The notes: generated by a model from the letters alone, not told the origin. Shown: positions 1 through 9,983, numbered from the stretch's first letter. The stretch is DNA of 64,000 nt from Deltaproteobacteria bacterium (GCA_016713535.1 JADJOY010000016.1:173819-237818); one strand, 5' to 3'. Numbers and translations: made by a program.

Positions 1-705
1 ACGCTGGTACTTGCCCGTGAGCAAGCCGCTCGCGAGCGGGCTCCACGGGCACAGGCCCACGCCCAGCTCCAGTGCCGCGGGGACGTGCTCGCGCTCGATG
101 TTGCGCTCGACCAGCGAGTACTCGAGCTGGAGCGCGCACACCCGCTCGCGTCCGCGGAGCTCGGCGATCGTCTGCGCGCGCGCCAGGTACCACGCGGGTA
201 CGTCGGAGAAGCCGACGTAGCGGATCTTGCCGGCGCGCACCAGGGCGTCGAGCGTGTCGAGTACCTCTTCGACCGGCGTGAGCCCGTCCCACGCGTGCAT
301 CCAGTAGAGGTCGACGTAGTCCGTGCGGAGGCGGCGCAGCGACCCCTCGAGCGCGCGGTGGATGTTCTTGCGGCCGTTACCTCCGGCGTTGGGGTCGCCG
401 GCGCGCGCGTTGAACGTGAATTTGGTGGCGAGCACGACCGCGTCGCGCGAGCCGTGCTCGGCGAAGTACTCGCCGATGAGCTCCTCGCTGGTGCCGTTGG
501 TGTAGCCGTCGGCGGTGTCGACGAAGTTGCCACCGGCCTCGAGGTAGCGCGCGAGCACGCGGTGCGCGGTCTCCTTCGGGCTGCCCCAGCCCCACTCGGT
601 GCCGAAGGTCATGGTGCCGAGGCAGAGCGGGCTCACCTTGAGGCCGCTGCGGCCGAGCAGCGAGTAGGTGGCGAGGCTCGGGAGGGTCGTCGGCGTGCTG
701 CTCAT
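1..705 (-). CDS. aldo/keto reductase, C-terminus cut by window edge
   Basis: NADPH-dependent aldo/keto reductase fold, probably cytosolic, acting on an unidentified carbonyl substrate. The 235 residues visible begin MSSTPTTLPS at 705 and read without a stop to base 1, so the C-terminal part lies outside the window. The catalytic tetrad of the family is in place: Asp63 and Tyr68 in FVDTADGYTNGTSEE, Lys95 in VLATKF and His137 in LYWMHAWDG. The WGWGSPKETAHRVL stretch and the D-T-A-D-x-Y signature place it with the Tas/YghZ-like oxidoreductases rather than the eukaryotic aldose reductases. Upstream (790 onwards) is a gene on the other strand, so this gene probably has its own promoter in the short gap. 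Confidence 0.9.
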   Translation of the reverse strand, partial: MSSTPTTLPSLATYSLLGRSGLKVSPLCLGTMTFGTEWGWGSPKETAHRVLARYLEAGGNFVDTADGYTNGTSEELIGEYFAEHGSRDAVVLATKFTFNARAGDPNAGGNGRKNIHRALEGSLRRLRTDYVDLYWMHAWDGLTPVEEVLDTLDALVRAGKIRYVGFSDVPAWYLARAQTIAELRGRERVCALQLEYSLVERNIEREHVPAALELGVGLCPWSPLASGLLTGKYQR

Positions 706-791
706 CGGATCTCCGGGTGGGTGGCGCGAGTGTAACCCCGCGCTGTAAGGTCGCCGCCGCGCGTATCCCCGCGTGCCCGGAGTCGCCGACG

Positions 792-1233
792 ATGATGCCC
801 GCTCGCCCCACTCGCCGCCGCATCACGTTCGTGGTGGTCCTGCTGCTCGCCGGGCTCGGCGGAGCGCGGCCTGGGCCGAGAGCCGCACCACCCCGAGCGT
901 CGCGCATGCGGCTCCGGTCCGGCGAAGCTCGACGATCCCAAGCCGAAGACCGGCGATCACATCGTCGTCCCGCCCAGGCCCAAGCCGGGAAACGCGCTGC
1001 CGAGGCCTCCCAAGGGCGCGAAGCCTGGCGCCGACACGGTCGTGATGATCAACGCGCACGTCACCGTGCGCGGCGACGTCGACGCGGTCGACGTCTACGC
1101 CGGCAGCGAGCCGATGGTCAGCCAGGTCGTGAAGGCGGTGTGCCGGTGGAAGTACGAGCCCGCAACCCTCGACGGCTCGCCGTTCCCGGTGTGGAAGGCG
1201 ATCCGCATCGAGCCACCGCCCGAGCGGCCGTAG
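792..1233 (+). CDS. exported protein with TonB-C-terminal-like domain, frameshifted
   Basis: An N-terminal export signal (MMPARPTRRR, then FVVVLLLAGLGGA) starts at 792 in one frame. The rest of the protein reads in another frame from about 900: a Pro/Lys-rich linker (PKPKTGDHIVVPPRPKPG), then INAHVTVRGDVDAVDVYAGSEP and VVKAVCRWKYEPATLDGSPF, ending ...IRIEPPPERP at 1233. That last stretch resembles the TonB C-terminal domain family (A-x-x-A-x-x-x-W-x-Y-x-P-A-x-x-x-G-x-P-x-P). At least one indel between about 865 and 905 separates the halves; a short piece in the third frame (AAWAESRTTPSVAHA) would suit the signal-peptide end, so there may be two. Function is likely periplasmic, partner unknown. 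It is either a damaged gene or a sequence error. Confidence 0.5.
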
Positions 1234-1260
1234 CGGCGGGACCAGCCCGATGAAGGCCTC

Positions 1261-1410
1261 GGGCGGGGACGGGCCCCGCCCCTACGCCGATCGATGCGGG
1301 ATCCCGCGAACCACCCGACCCCGTGGGGGCGGGTCGTGCGCCCGCCCGCGGCGACCGACCGGCGGTCCCCTTCGCGTCCGTCGTAGCGGCGGGGGTTCCA
1401 TCCCCCGCCG
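1261..1410. repeat. intergenic stem-loops of the G+C hairpin family
   Basis: Between the TonB-like gene and the lipoprotein gene there are two perfect stem-loops: GGGCGGGG/CCCCGCCC around ACGGG (1261-1281), and CGGCGGGGG/CCCCCGCCG around TTCCAT (1387-1410, preceded by GTAG). No gene is seen here. They belong to the window-wide hairpin family described under findings. Confidence 0.7.
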
Positions 1411-1422
1411 GCCCTCCCCGGC

Positions 1423-3829
1423 TCAGTACCAGCACCCCTGCGCCGCCGCCATGAAGCCCTGATCCTCGCCGTCGAGCACACCGCTGCGATCGAGGTCGGC
1501 GCCGCCGCACCAGCCGTTTCCGGCGTCGCAGGCGAGCGAGGCCGGCGGTCCGTAGACACTCCACGCGCTCGCGAAGAGTGCCGCGTCGGCCCCGTCCACC
1601 GCGTGGGTCGCGTCGAGGTCGGGCCGGGTACAGCCGAGCTTCGCCCACGAGCAATCGAGGGCATCCGCCGCCATCGCGCAGAGCGGCGCCTCGCGCAGGA
1701 GGTCGACGCCGCCGAAGGTCTGGTGACTCACGTTCGGGATCGCGTGGAACTGCCCATCCGCGCCGACCGCTTCGTAGTGGTCACCGGCGCGCCGAAGCGG
1801 CGGGCCGTCGGCGAAGCGCGCCAGGTAGCGCTCCTGGTTCCACGGGTGCGCGCCTGCCAGCTCGGCATCGATGTTCGCCTGGATCTGCGCGTCGCTGAGG
1901 AGCCCCCACGGCGCGGACTCGCCGCGCTGCAGCACGCTCTCGTAACCCTGCGCGTCGCCGATACCAGGGCCGAAGTCGGCGACCGCGTAGCTCGCGCCGC
2001 CCACGCCGAACGGCACCGCGACCATCGACGCCTGGTAGAGCGAGCGGCGCGCCCACGACGCCTCGCCCGGGTTGGCGCCCGCGCCGCCCGCCCAGTCCAG
2101 GATCGCCTGCGCGACCCGGCGGTGGACCTCGGCGATCTGGCCGAGCGTCGCCTGCGCCGCCGCCCGCACCGCCTCGTTCTCGGTCTGCGCGCCGTAGTAG
2201 ACGAGGACGCGCGCGCTGCGCTCGGGCTGCTCGAGGGCGTCGACGAGCTGGTGGAAGATCGGCAGCCAGGCGTTCGCGTCCGCGGCGAGGAGGTCGTCGA
2301 GCGCGTCGAACACCGGCGTTCCGCCCACCTCGATCCGGAGCAGGTCGCCCCAGCTCAGGCCGAAATAGGCGTCGTCGAGGTGGAGGCAGCTCGGCACGAT
2401 CGCGGGCGGCGGGAGCCCGAGGAGATCGAAGATGATCTCGAGGAGCAGCAGGTCGTAGGAGCCCGGCACGGCCACCACCTCGACCGGCGAGGCGAGCCCG
2501 GCACTCGAGAGCGCCTTCGCCATGTACGACATCTGGCACGAGTTCATCGACCCCAGATCCTGATCCTCGACACTCCCGTCGGGGCGCACCGCGCCAGCCA
2601 CGATGAGCTGGTCGTAGGGCGAGGTCTCGCCGACGGTCATGAGGTTCATGCCGTGGCTCACGACGGAGTCGCCGACCTGGCGGCCGACCGCCGCGGCGCG
2701 CTCGCAGCTCGCGCGCAGGTCGGCATCGACGAGCGGATCGGAGGCGCACTCGCGCGCCGCCAGGTAGCCGATCGCGTGGTCCGGGAAGTTGTCGCGTGAG
2801 TCGTGATTTCCCCAGAAATAGCCCTCGTAGGTGCCGAGCTGGCTCACCATGAACGACGAGCAGCAGTCCGAGATGCGCAAGAAACTGGGCAGCCCCGAGA
2901 ACACGAAGGTGAGCGCGTACGAGCCCATCGCGAAGAGCGGCTCGGCGGTGAAGTAGGTCTCGGTGGGATCGACCCGGTACGTGTAGCGGCCATCGGCGAA
3001 GAACGTGGACGCGATCTCGCCCTCGAGGGGCGCGGGGAAGCTCTCGCCGGGGCTCACGCTCTGGCCGTCGTGGGTGCGCGTGACGGAGCCGCCGTTCGGG
3101 CCGTCGATGGCGAGCGTCCAGCCCGGCTGCCACTCGCGGGAGGTGATCCCGGGGTGGCCGGAGGCGCTGCCGCCCACCACCAGCCCTTCGAACATACGGA
3201 TCAACGTGAGGGCCAGGTCGCGGGTGCGAAACACCTTGTAAGCCTGCCAGGCGTTGAAGGCGCTCTGGCCGATCTCGTTGTTGTCCTTGGGGTGGGCCTC
3301 GATCTCCCAGTCGCTGCCGTGATGCGCGACGAACGTCGCGCCGAGGGTCATCGCCGGCACCACGTCGTTGATCAGCGAGAAGCGGTTGTGAGCGAGGACC
3401 ACCTGACCCAGGCGTTCGCGATAGAAGAGCCGGAACGCGTCGGCCTTGGCGTTCGGGTTCTGCCACGGAGCGGGCGCGGAGTAGATCGTGTGGCCGAAGC
3501 TCGGCGCCGCCAGCACGCCCCACCTTCACCACCAGGTCGTAGGTGCCGACCGGCTTGGGGTCGGGGAGCTGGGCGACGACCTCGCTGGCGCTGCGGCTCA
3601 CGACCGTCATCGGCGCGCCGTCGTAGGTCACCGCGAACGTGTTGCCGTCACCCTCGACGCCGAAGTTGGCGCCGCGGATCGTGACGTTCTGCCCCGGCAC
3701 TCCCGGGTTCGGCTCCACCGAGTCGACGGTCGGCGCGCACCCGCTCGCGAGGGCGGACAGCGCCGCGAAGACCACCCAGCAGATCGCACGACCACGGCCG
3801 TGCCCTCGCGCCCTCGACTCACCCGTCAT
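1423..3829 (-). CDS. large secreted lipoprotein with IPT/TIG domain and C-terminal dockerin-like repeat, one frameshift
   Basis: Starts at 3829 (MTGESRARGHGRG). A lipoprotein signal ends ALSALASGC, so it should be anchored in the envelope. An IPT/TIG domain follows (APTVDSVEPNPGVPGQNVTIRGANFG). Near 3518 the frame must shift by one base: the run tggggc carries one G too many to continue from DLVVKVG into VLAAPSFGHTIYSAP. The next ~690 residues show no family I know; part of it looks hydrolase-like (VVAVPGSYDLLLLEIIFDLL, YFWGNHDSRDNFPDHAIGYL), but no catalytic motif is assignable. The C-terminus has paired acidic loops, DLDATHAVDGADA and DLDRSGVLDGED, typical of dockerin or EF-hand calcium repeats, ending GCWY. 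About 800 residues if repaired. Confidence 0.75.
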
Positions 3830-3998
3830 GTCGGCGATCCCCCACGAGCGCACGCTCGTCGCGCACCACCCGTCGATGCTACCGACCGCCCCGCAGCGGG
3901 CGCAACGCTGGGCGTGCGCTCCGTTGAACCGCGAGCGGAGGTAACGTCGTGCCAGCGGCGGCGCCCTGACGGGGCGCGGCGTCGTGATCGATACGCAC

Positions 3999-5177
3999 AT
4001 GCCTCCCTACCTCCTGACCGCGCGCGACTCGCGGGGGCGCGAGGTGGTCCGCGAGCTAGACGCGGCGAGTGGCGACGACGCCGTCGCACAGCTCGTCCGC
4101 GAAGGCCTGCGAGACGTCCATGTGGAATCGAGCGAGCTCGACGCCGCCATCCGTTCGACGTTCGACCCGGCGGAGCTGGCTTTCCAGCGCCGCTCGCTCT
4201 CCGCGGAAACGCGACTACGGATCAGGCGAGGAGGCCCCGACGCTGCAGTGGCGGTGGTGCGGTCCGCGCTCCTCCCACCGGCGTTGATGGGAGTAATCGC
4301 GGCGCCCGTGATGATCTACCTGCGACATCCCGGGGCATGGCGGCTGGACCTGTTCGACGGGCTCCTCATCGTGTTGGGACTCGTGCCGCTCGGCCTCCTC
4401 GTGCAGGCCTCTCACCGCGTGCGGACCGCTGCCGCTCCGTATGAGCGCCTCATCGGCGCAGTGGTCTGGCACCGCTGGGGTGACGTGCTCGCCATCGTCG
4501 ACGACCTGGAACGAACCGCAGTCGGCCCGCGAGGGGTGCGCCTGCCCGCCATCGAGATCGCTGGGCGTCGAGCGCAGGCGCTCGCCGGGCTCGGTCGGAT
4601 GGAGGAAGCAGAAGAGGCGCTCCGCCCGTTCCAAGATGACCCGAACGTGCCGGAGTGGATGTACTGGCACAAGATGAGCCTTCTCCACGCGGCGACGAAC
4701 GACGATGAGCGTGTCCTGGAATGCATGGAGCGCGCCCACGCAGTCGATCCCCGCAACGTCGAATACGCGATCGGGCTCGCGCAGACACTCGCCGCCGCAG
4801 AGCACGCAGATCCCGCTCGTGCCAGATCGCTGGTGGACGACGTGCGGTCCCGAGCACCGCTTCGTGCTCGCCATGCCATCTCGATGGTGGATGGCCTGGT
4901 GGCCCTCGCGGGTGGACGTCATCAAGACGCGCTCGCCGATCTCGATCGGGCGCGAGCCGAGATCGCCAGTGACATGGCTAGCAACCCATTGACCGAGGCC
5001 GTCTCGCTCGAGCTCTACGGCCGATCGGCCCTCGCCCTGGCCAGGCTCGGCCGCTGCGAGGAGGCGCTGCAACGTCTCGCTGCCGCCAGGCCGCTATTCG
5101 AGGCGCAGGGCCAGACCTGGCTCTTGGACCAGATCGAGTCCGCGACTCGCCGTCGAGACCCGGTCAACCAGCGCTAG
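3999..5177 (+). CDS. TPR-containing membrane protein
   Basis: 392 residues from ATG 3999 (MPPYLLTARDSRGREVV); a GTG at 3984 would add five residues. The N-terminal ~95 residues look like a small domain that opens like those of type II secretion GspF-related proteins. Two hydrophobic segments follow (ALMGVIAAPVMIYL and LLIVLGLVPLGLLV). The C-terminal half is a run of tetratricopeptide-like helices (RAQALAGLGRMEEAEEALRPF, AHAVDPRNVEYAIGLAQTL, YGRSALALARLGRCEEALQRL), suggesting a protein-interaction scaffold facing the cytoplasm. Its end overlaps the convergent oxidoreductase gene by 14 bp. Partner and role are unknown. Confidence 0.8.
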   Translation: MPPYLLTARDSRGREVVRELDAASGDDAVAQLVREGLRDVHVESSELDAAIRSTFDPAELAFQRRSLSAETRLRIRRGGPDAAVAVVRSALLPPALMGVIAAPVMIYLRHPGAWRLDLFDGLLIVLGLVPLGLLVQASHRVRTAAAPYERLIGAVVWHRWGDVLAIVDDLERTAVGPRGVRLPAIEIAGRRAQALAGLGRMEEAEEALRPFQDDPNVPEWMYWHKMSLLHAATNDDERVLECMERAHAVDPRNVEYAIGLAQTLAAAEHADPARARSLVDDVRSRAPLRARHAISMVDGLVALAGGRHQDALADLDRARAEIASDMASNPLTEAVSLELYGRSALALARLGRCEEALQRLAAARPLFEAQGQTWLLDQIESATRRRDPVNQR

Positions 5178-7382
5178 CCGCGATCCCCGACCACGAGCCC
5201 GGCGCGAGCGGGCCGGCGGCGCGCTTCACGTCGACGACGAACCCGGTGAGGTTGGCCATGCCCGACACGCGCTCGATGCGGTCAGGCCCGTCGGCGGCGA
5301 GCAGGTTCACGTTGACGCCGGTGGTCTTCCTCGCGACCGAGAGCCCGACCGCGTGCTGGTGCCCCCAGCCGTGCGGCAGTGCGACGGTGCCGGGCATGAG
5401 GTCGGCGAGCAGCCGAACCGGCACGCGCACGGTGGCCACGTCGGTCGACACGTCCGCGAGATCGCCCTCCGCGAGACCGGCGCGCGTGGCGTCGCTCGGG
5501 TGCACGTAGAGGTAGTTGGTGTGCTTGCCGTCGGCGACGAACTTCTCGTGGTTGTGGGTCCACGAGTTGTGGGTGTGGACGGCGCGCTTGGTGATGAGCT
5601 TCAGGCGATCGGCCTGGGCGCGCTCGCGCTCGAACGCCGCGTCGACCTTCTTCGCCTCCTCCATCAGCACCGGCGGTGCGAGGTGGACCTTGCCGTCGTC
5701 CGTCACGACGCGCTTGCCGAGGAACGCCTCGGTGGCGTGAGCCGGACGAAGCTGGCCGTGGCGCTCGCGCAGCAGCGCGCCGAAGCTGCCGGCACGGGTC
5801 GCGCGCAGGAGCAGCGAGAGGACACTCTCCTGCGCGAGCTGGCGCCGCCCACCGGCGAAGCGCGAACGCACGGCCGTCATCGCCTCGAACGCGCGCTGGG
5901 CGACCCGCGAGCCGAACAGGCTCACCCCACTCGCGCGGCACAGGTCCATGTAGATCGTCGCCTCGTCGCGGACGTCGCCGGGCGCCTCGACGATCGGACG
6001 CGTCGCCTGCAGGTACGGCTTGCGCTGGAGCCCGAGGAGCAGCGGGAAGAGAAACGGCAGGTCGGGGCGCTCGAGCGGCGTGGTGCACGGGAGGATGTAG
6101 TGCGCGATCGAGCCGGTCTCGTTGCGGAAGATGTCGAGGGTGACGAGGAGCTCGAGGTTCTGGAACGCCTCGCGCAGCCGTCCCGCGTTGGCCATCGTGA
6201 TGAGCGGGTTGCCGCCGGTGACGAAGAGCGCGCGCACTTGCTTGGGCCCGGGGGTCAGGATCTCGTCGGCGAGGATCCCGCCGGGGAACGCGTCGTTGAC
6301 CGACGCGAAGTCGCCCACCCGCGAGCGATCCGGCCGGAGCAGCGCGCCCGTCTTCTTGCCGAAGGCGGGGAAGTCGACGACGCCCTGCCCCACCAGCGTG
6401 CCGCCGCGTCGGTCGAGATTCCCGGAGACGGCGTTGATCGCCTCCTGGAGCCAGAAGCCGAGCGAGCCGTGGCCGCCCATGTTGACGCCGGTCGAGCTGT
6501 AGAGCGCGGCGCCGCGCGCGCCGACGTACGCGGCCACCATCTCGCGGAGCTTGGTCGCGGGGATCTTGGTGACCTCGGCGGTGCGCTCGGCCGGCCAGGG
6601 CTTCGCGAGCCGAGCGAGCTCGTCGAGACCGGTCATGTGGCGCGCGACGCGTTCGCGATCGACCCCACCCACCGCGAGCAGCTCGTGAAGGAACGAGAGA
6701 TAGAAGAAAGCGTCGGTGCCGGGGCGGATGAAGACGTGCTCGCCGGCGATCTTGGCGGTCTCGGTGCGCCGCGGGTCGACCACGAACACCTTGGCGCCCC
6801 GCGCCGCCATGTCCTTGAGCTCGCGGACCGGGTTCGGCACCTGCAGGAAGCTCCACTTCGACACGACCGGATTGGCCCCCACGATGATCAGGCACTCGGT
6901 GTGACTCACGTCGGGGAACGGCTGGGTGAACGGGAAGCCGTAGACGTGGTGGGCGACCGCGAACTTGTTCGCGCAGTCCTGCGTCGCCGACGCGTACATG
7001 CTGCGCGAGCCGATGCCGTCCATGAAGCCCTGCGCGAAGATCGGGTGCAGGACGCTGAAGCCGGCCGCCGTGCCGACGTACATGGCGATCGAGTCGGCGC
7101 CGTGGCGGTCGCGGATGGCGCGGACCTTCGCGCCGATCTCGCCGAGTGCCTGCTCCCAGCCCAGGTCGGTCCAGCGCTCGCCGTCGCGGCGGCTCGGTCG
7201 CAGCAAACGGTCGGGGAATCGAAGAGATGGTGCTGCTCGAGCCCCTTCACGCACGCGAAGCCGCGCGTCGCGACGTGGTTCTCGTCGGGAGCGATCGCGG
7301 TGATCCGTCCGTCGTCGACGGTCACCTCCAGGCCACAGAGGGACTCGCAGATCCGGCAGAAGGTCGTCGTGGTGGTCGGCAT
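5164..7382 (-). CDS. molybdopterin (bis-MGD) oxidoreductase with N-terminal 4Fe-4S site, one frameshift
   Basis: Member of the DMSO-reductase superfamily; it would transfer electrons to or from an unknown substrate through a molybdopterin guanine dinucleotide cofactor and an iron-sulfur cluster. The start at 7382 gives MPTTTTTFCRICESLCGLEV...GFACVKG, the C-x2-C-x3-C...C cluster site. Near 7213 one base is missing (HHLFDSP then DRLLRPSRRDGERWTDLGW). After that the family reads to the end: molybdopterin-oxidoreductase core (MYVGTAAGFSVLHPIF, CLIIVGANPVVSKW, KVFVVDPRRTETAKIA, LFVTGGNPLITMANAG) and dinucleotide-binding C-terminal domain (NYLYVHPSDATRAGL, ALPHGWGHQHAVGL). TQDCANKFAVAHHVYG lies where the Mo ligand often sits, so that Cys is a candidate ligand. 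No Tat signal is seen, so it may be cytoplasmic. Confidence 0.88.
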
Positions 7383-7529
7383 CGCTCCTCGCGTCCCGTG
7401 CCCGGAACGGCGCGCAGCCTACCAGTCGTCCACCTGCCGGCGCGAGCGAAGAAAGGGCGACGCCCCAGCAGCCGGGCACCGCGCTCGTGGTTGCCGCCCT
7501 CGCCGGGCGAGTGGCACCCTCCGAGGTTC

Positions 7530-8558
7530 ATGAGGGTGCTGGCGATCGAGACGAGCTGCGACGAGACCGCGGCGGCGGTGATCGGTGACGACGGCCGAAC
7601 GCTCCTCTCGAGCGTCGTCGACACCCAGGTCGCCGCGCACCAGCCCTACGGCGGCGTGGTCCCCGAGATCGCCGGCCGCCGCCACGTGGTGAGCATCCGG
7701 CCCGTGGTGGAGCGAGCGCTCGCGGAGGCCGGGGTCACGCTCGACGACATCGGTGGGATCGCCGTGACGAACGGGCCCGGGTTGGTCGGCTCGCTCCTCG
7801 TGGGCGTCAACTTCGCGAAGGCGCTCGCCTGGTCGCGGAACCTGCCGCTCGTCGGCGTCCATCACATCGAGGGGCACATGCTGGCGCCGCTCCTCGACGC
7901 TCCCGACGAGGACGTGTTCCCGGCGGTGGCGCTGATCGTGTCCGGCGGCCATACGTCGCTCTTCCACGCCCGGGCGTTCGGCCGCTACACGCGGCTCGGA
8001 CGCACCCTGGACGACGCGGCCGGCGAGGCCTTCGACAAGGTCGCGCGGCTGATCGGCCTCGGCTATCCGGGCGGCCCAGCGGTACAGAAAGCCGCCGAGG
8101 GCGGCGATCCGCGGGCGTTCGCGTTCCCGCGCCCCACCCTCGAGAAGGGGCACCTCGACTTCTCGTTCAGCGGCCTCAAGACCGCGGTGCTCACCGTGGT
8201 CCGGGAGCTCGGCGCGGAGAAGGCGGCCGACCGGCGCGCCGATCTGGCGGCGTCGTTCCAGCAGGCCGTCGTGGACGTGCTGGTCGGCAAGACGCTCGCC
8301 GCCCTCGAGCAGACCGGTGCCAAGCGCGTGATCCTGTCCGGCGGTGTCGCCGCCAACGGGCCGCTCAGGACCCGGTTTCGCTTGGAAGGCGAGGCGCGTG
8401 GCTTCGCCGTGCTCATTCCCCCGATGCGCTTTTGCACCGACAATGCCGCCATGATCGGCGTGGCGGGGGCGCGGCGTCTCGCCGCCGGGCTCCGGGATCC
8501 GTCCGATCTCGATGCCGATTCCGCGTTACCGCTGGTCGAGGAGGTTCAGTGCGCGTGA
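7530..8558 (+). CDS. tsaD: tRNA N6-threonylcarbamoyladenosine synthase subunit TsaD
   Basis: Transfers the threonylcarbamoyl group from TC-AMP to A37 of ANN-decoding tRNAs, working with TsaB and TsaE (not in this window); cytoplasmic. The 342 residues match the usual family length. It begins MRVLAIETSCDETAAAVI, the Kae1/TsaD opening motif. The metal-binding histidines are in VVPEIAGRRHVV and VHHIEGHMLAPLL. Other signatures are IVSGGHTSLFHA, TLDDAAGEAFDKVARLIGL and ILSGGVAANGPLR, with a C-terminal Asp in FCTDNAAMIGVAG. The start at 7530 is fixed by homology at the first residue. The stop overlaps the start of the downstream cytochrome gene, implying translational coupling with a functionally unrelated protein. 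Confidence 0.97.
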   Translation: MRVLAIETSCDETAAAVIGDDGRTLLSSVVDTQVAAHQPYGGVVPEIAGRRHVVSIRPVVERALAEAGVTLDDIGGIAVTNGPGLVGSLLVGVNFAKALAWSRNLPLVGVHHIEGHMLAPLLDAPDEDVFPAVALIVSGGHTSLFHARAFGRYTRLGRTLDDAAGEAFDKVARLIGLGYPGGPAVQKAAEGGDPRAFAFPRPTLEKGHLDFSFSGLKTAVLTVVRELGAEKAADRRADLAASFQQAVVDVLVGKTLAALEQTGAKRVILSGGVAANGPLRTRFRLEGEARGFAVLIPPMRFCTDNAAMIGVAGARRLAAGLRDPSDLDADSALPLVEEVQCA

Positions 8559-9399
8559 GTCCCGCCCGCCGTTCGGTCACGTCCCGGGTCGCGCTGTCGT
8601 GGGCGTTCGCAGCGCTCGCGGTGGCGGGCTGCGGCACCAACTACGACGACAACCGCAGGCCACCGACCTGAGCGTGTCCGGGTCGGATCTGCGCCGCGGG
8701 GCGTTGCTCTGGGACGAGTGGTGGACGGTGATCGGTGCGGGCGCGCCCTCGGACACGTTCGCGCTCTACACGAAGACCCGCGGCACGCAGGCCGGGTCCG
8801 CCACGTGGCGCTGCCAGGAATGCCACGGCTGGGACTACCGCGGCTCGATGGGAGCGTACGCGACCGGCCCGCACTTCACCGGCGTCGCGGGCGTGATCGA
8901 GCGGGTGCCGGGGCGCACCAATCAGGAGCTCTACGATGTCCTCAAGACCGGCACGCCGCCCGCCTCGGGCGGGTCGGCGCTGACGGGCTCCGATCACTCC
9001 TTCGACGAGCAGCTCGACAATGACGAGATCCTCGCACTCGTGCGCTTCCTGCGCGAGGGGCTCGTGGACACCCGCGCGGTCATCGCCGCCGATGGGCAGG
9101 CGACCGGCAACGCGAACGCCGGCCAACCCCTCTACGCGTCCTCGACCTCGAACCCGGACCTGGTCGTGGGTCAGTGCGCGCTCTGCCACGGCGGCGATGG
9201 CAAGGCGATCGACATGGGCGACGGCGGCGGATCGGTCTTCGTCGGCACCGCCGCCCGCGGCGAACCATGGAGGACGCTCCACCGGATCCGCTGGGGAGTG
9301 CCAGGAACCTCGATGCCGAGCGCGGTGGAGCGCGGGATCACCGAGCTCGCGGACCAAGGCGACCTGCTCGCGTACACGCAGACGCTGCCCGCTCAGTGA
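8555..9399 (+). CDS. diheme c-type cytochrome lipoprotein, one frameshift
   Basis: Periplasmic, lipid-anchored electron carrier. GTG at 8555 (or 8549) overlaps the tsaD stop and gives a lipoprotein signal ending ALAVAGC, then GTNYDDN. Near 8659 one base appears to be missing; in the next frame the protein continues ATDLSVSGSDLRRGALLWDEWW and runs to 9399. Two heme-attachment motifs are present: CQECH (in ATWRCQECHGWDYRG) and CALCH (in VGQCALCHGGDGKAI). Later methionines such as PGTSMPSA are candidate axial ligands. Its redox partner is not evident from the neighbours; rubrerythrin follows but has its own promoter. Confidence 0.85.
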
Positions 9400-9458
9400 C
9401 GGGGTCGGGTGCGCTCGGCCGCGTGGCGCATCGCGGCGAAACGACACGTGGTGTTGTC

Positions 9459-9486
9459 TTGACACGACCTCGCGTGACGCTATTCT
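9459..9486 (+). promoter_or_regulatory. sigma-70-type promoter for rubrerythrin
   Basis: TTGACA (9459-9464) and TATTCT (9481-9486) are separated by 16 bp, a near-consensus housekeeping promoter and the best one I found in the window. It lies about 60 bp before the rubrerythrin ATG. Just downstream, AATCATTACC resembles half of a Fur/PerR box, and CTCACT/AGTGAG forms a 6-bp stem over a 6-base loop (around 9509-9526). A purine-rich ribosome binding site (gggggaagagag) precedes the start. Confidence 0.65.
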
Positions 9487-9546
9487 CGACGACAATCATT
9501 ACCAACAACGACTCACTCGCGTGAGTGAGCCAGGGGGAAGAGAGAG

Positions 9547-9966
9547 ATGGCCGACCTCAAGGGTTCCAAGACGCACGACAATCTGAAGGCCGCTTTCGCG
9601 GGTGAGTCGCAGGCGAATCGCCGCTACCTCTACTTCGCGAAGGTCGCGGACGTGGAGGGCTACCCCGACGTCGCGGGCCTGTTCCGCGACACCGCCGAGG
9701 GCGAGACCGGCCACGCTCACGGCCACCTCGACTACCTGAAGCGCGTGGGCGATCCCGCCACCGGCCAGCCGATCGGCGCGACCGACGCCAACCTCAAGGC
9801 CGCCGTCGCCGGCGAGACCTACGAATACACCGAGATGTACCCCGCGATGGCGAAGACCGCCCGCGAGGAAGGCTTCGGCGAGATCGCCGAGTGGTTCGAG
9901 ACCCTCGCCAAGGCCGAGAAGTCGCACGCCGGCCGCTTCCAGAAGGGCCTCGACTCGATCGCCTGA
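9547..9966 (+). CDS. rubrerythrin-type diiron protein without rubredoxin domain
   Basis: A cytoplasmic four-helix-bundle diiron peroxidase-like protein expected to reduce hydrogen peroxide. The 139 residues carry the ferritin-like iron ligands: Glu20 ([13 protein letters not shown]), Glu53-x2-His56 (GETGHAHGH), Glu90 with Glu93/Glu96 ([12 protein letters not shown]) and Glu124-x2-His127 (AEKSHAGRF). The C-terminal rubredoxin module (C-x2-C pairs) of classical rubrerythrin is absent, so it belongs with the short sulerythrin/erythrin-like forms and needs a separate electron donor. It is a single-gene unit with its own promoter and a downstream terminator, suggesting high or stress-dependent expression. 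Confidence 0.95.
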   Translation: MADLKGSKTHDNLKAAFAGESQANRRYLYFAKVADVEGYPDVAGLFRDTAEGETGHAHGHLDYLKRVGDPATGQPIGATDANLKAAVAGETYEYTEMYPAMAKTAREEGFGEIAEWFETLAKAEKSHAGRFQKGLDSIA

Positions 9967-9983
9967 GTCCGTCGCACCATCGC

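Noticed and set aside
9509-9526. CTCACT/AGTGAG hairpin as a riboswitch
   Set aside because: Six-base stem and loop are too small for a known riboswitch class.
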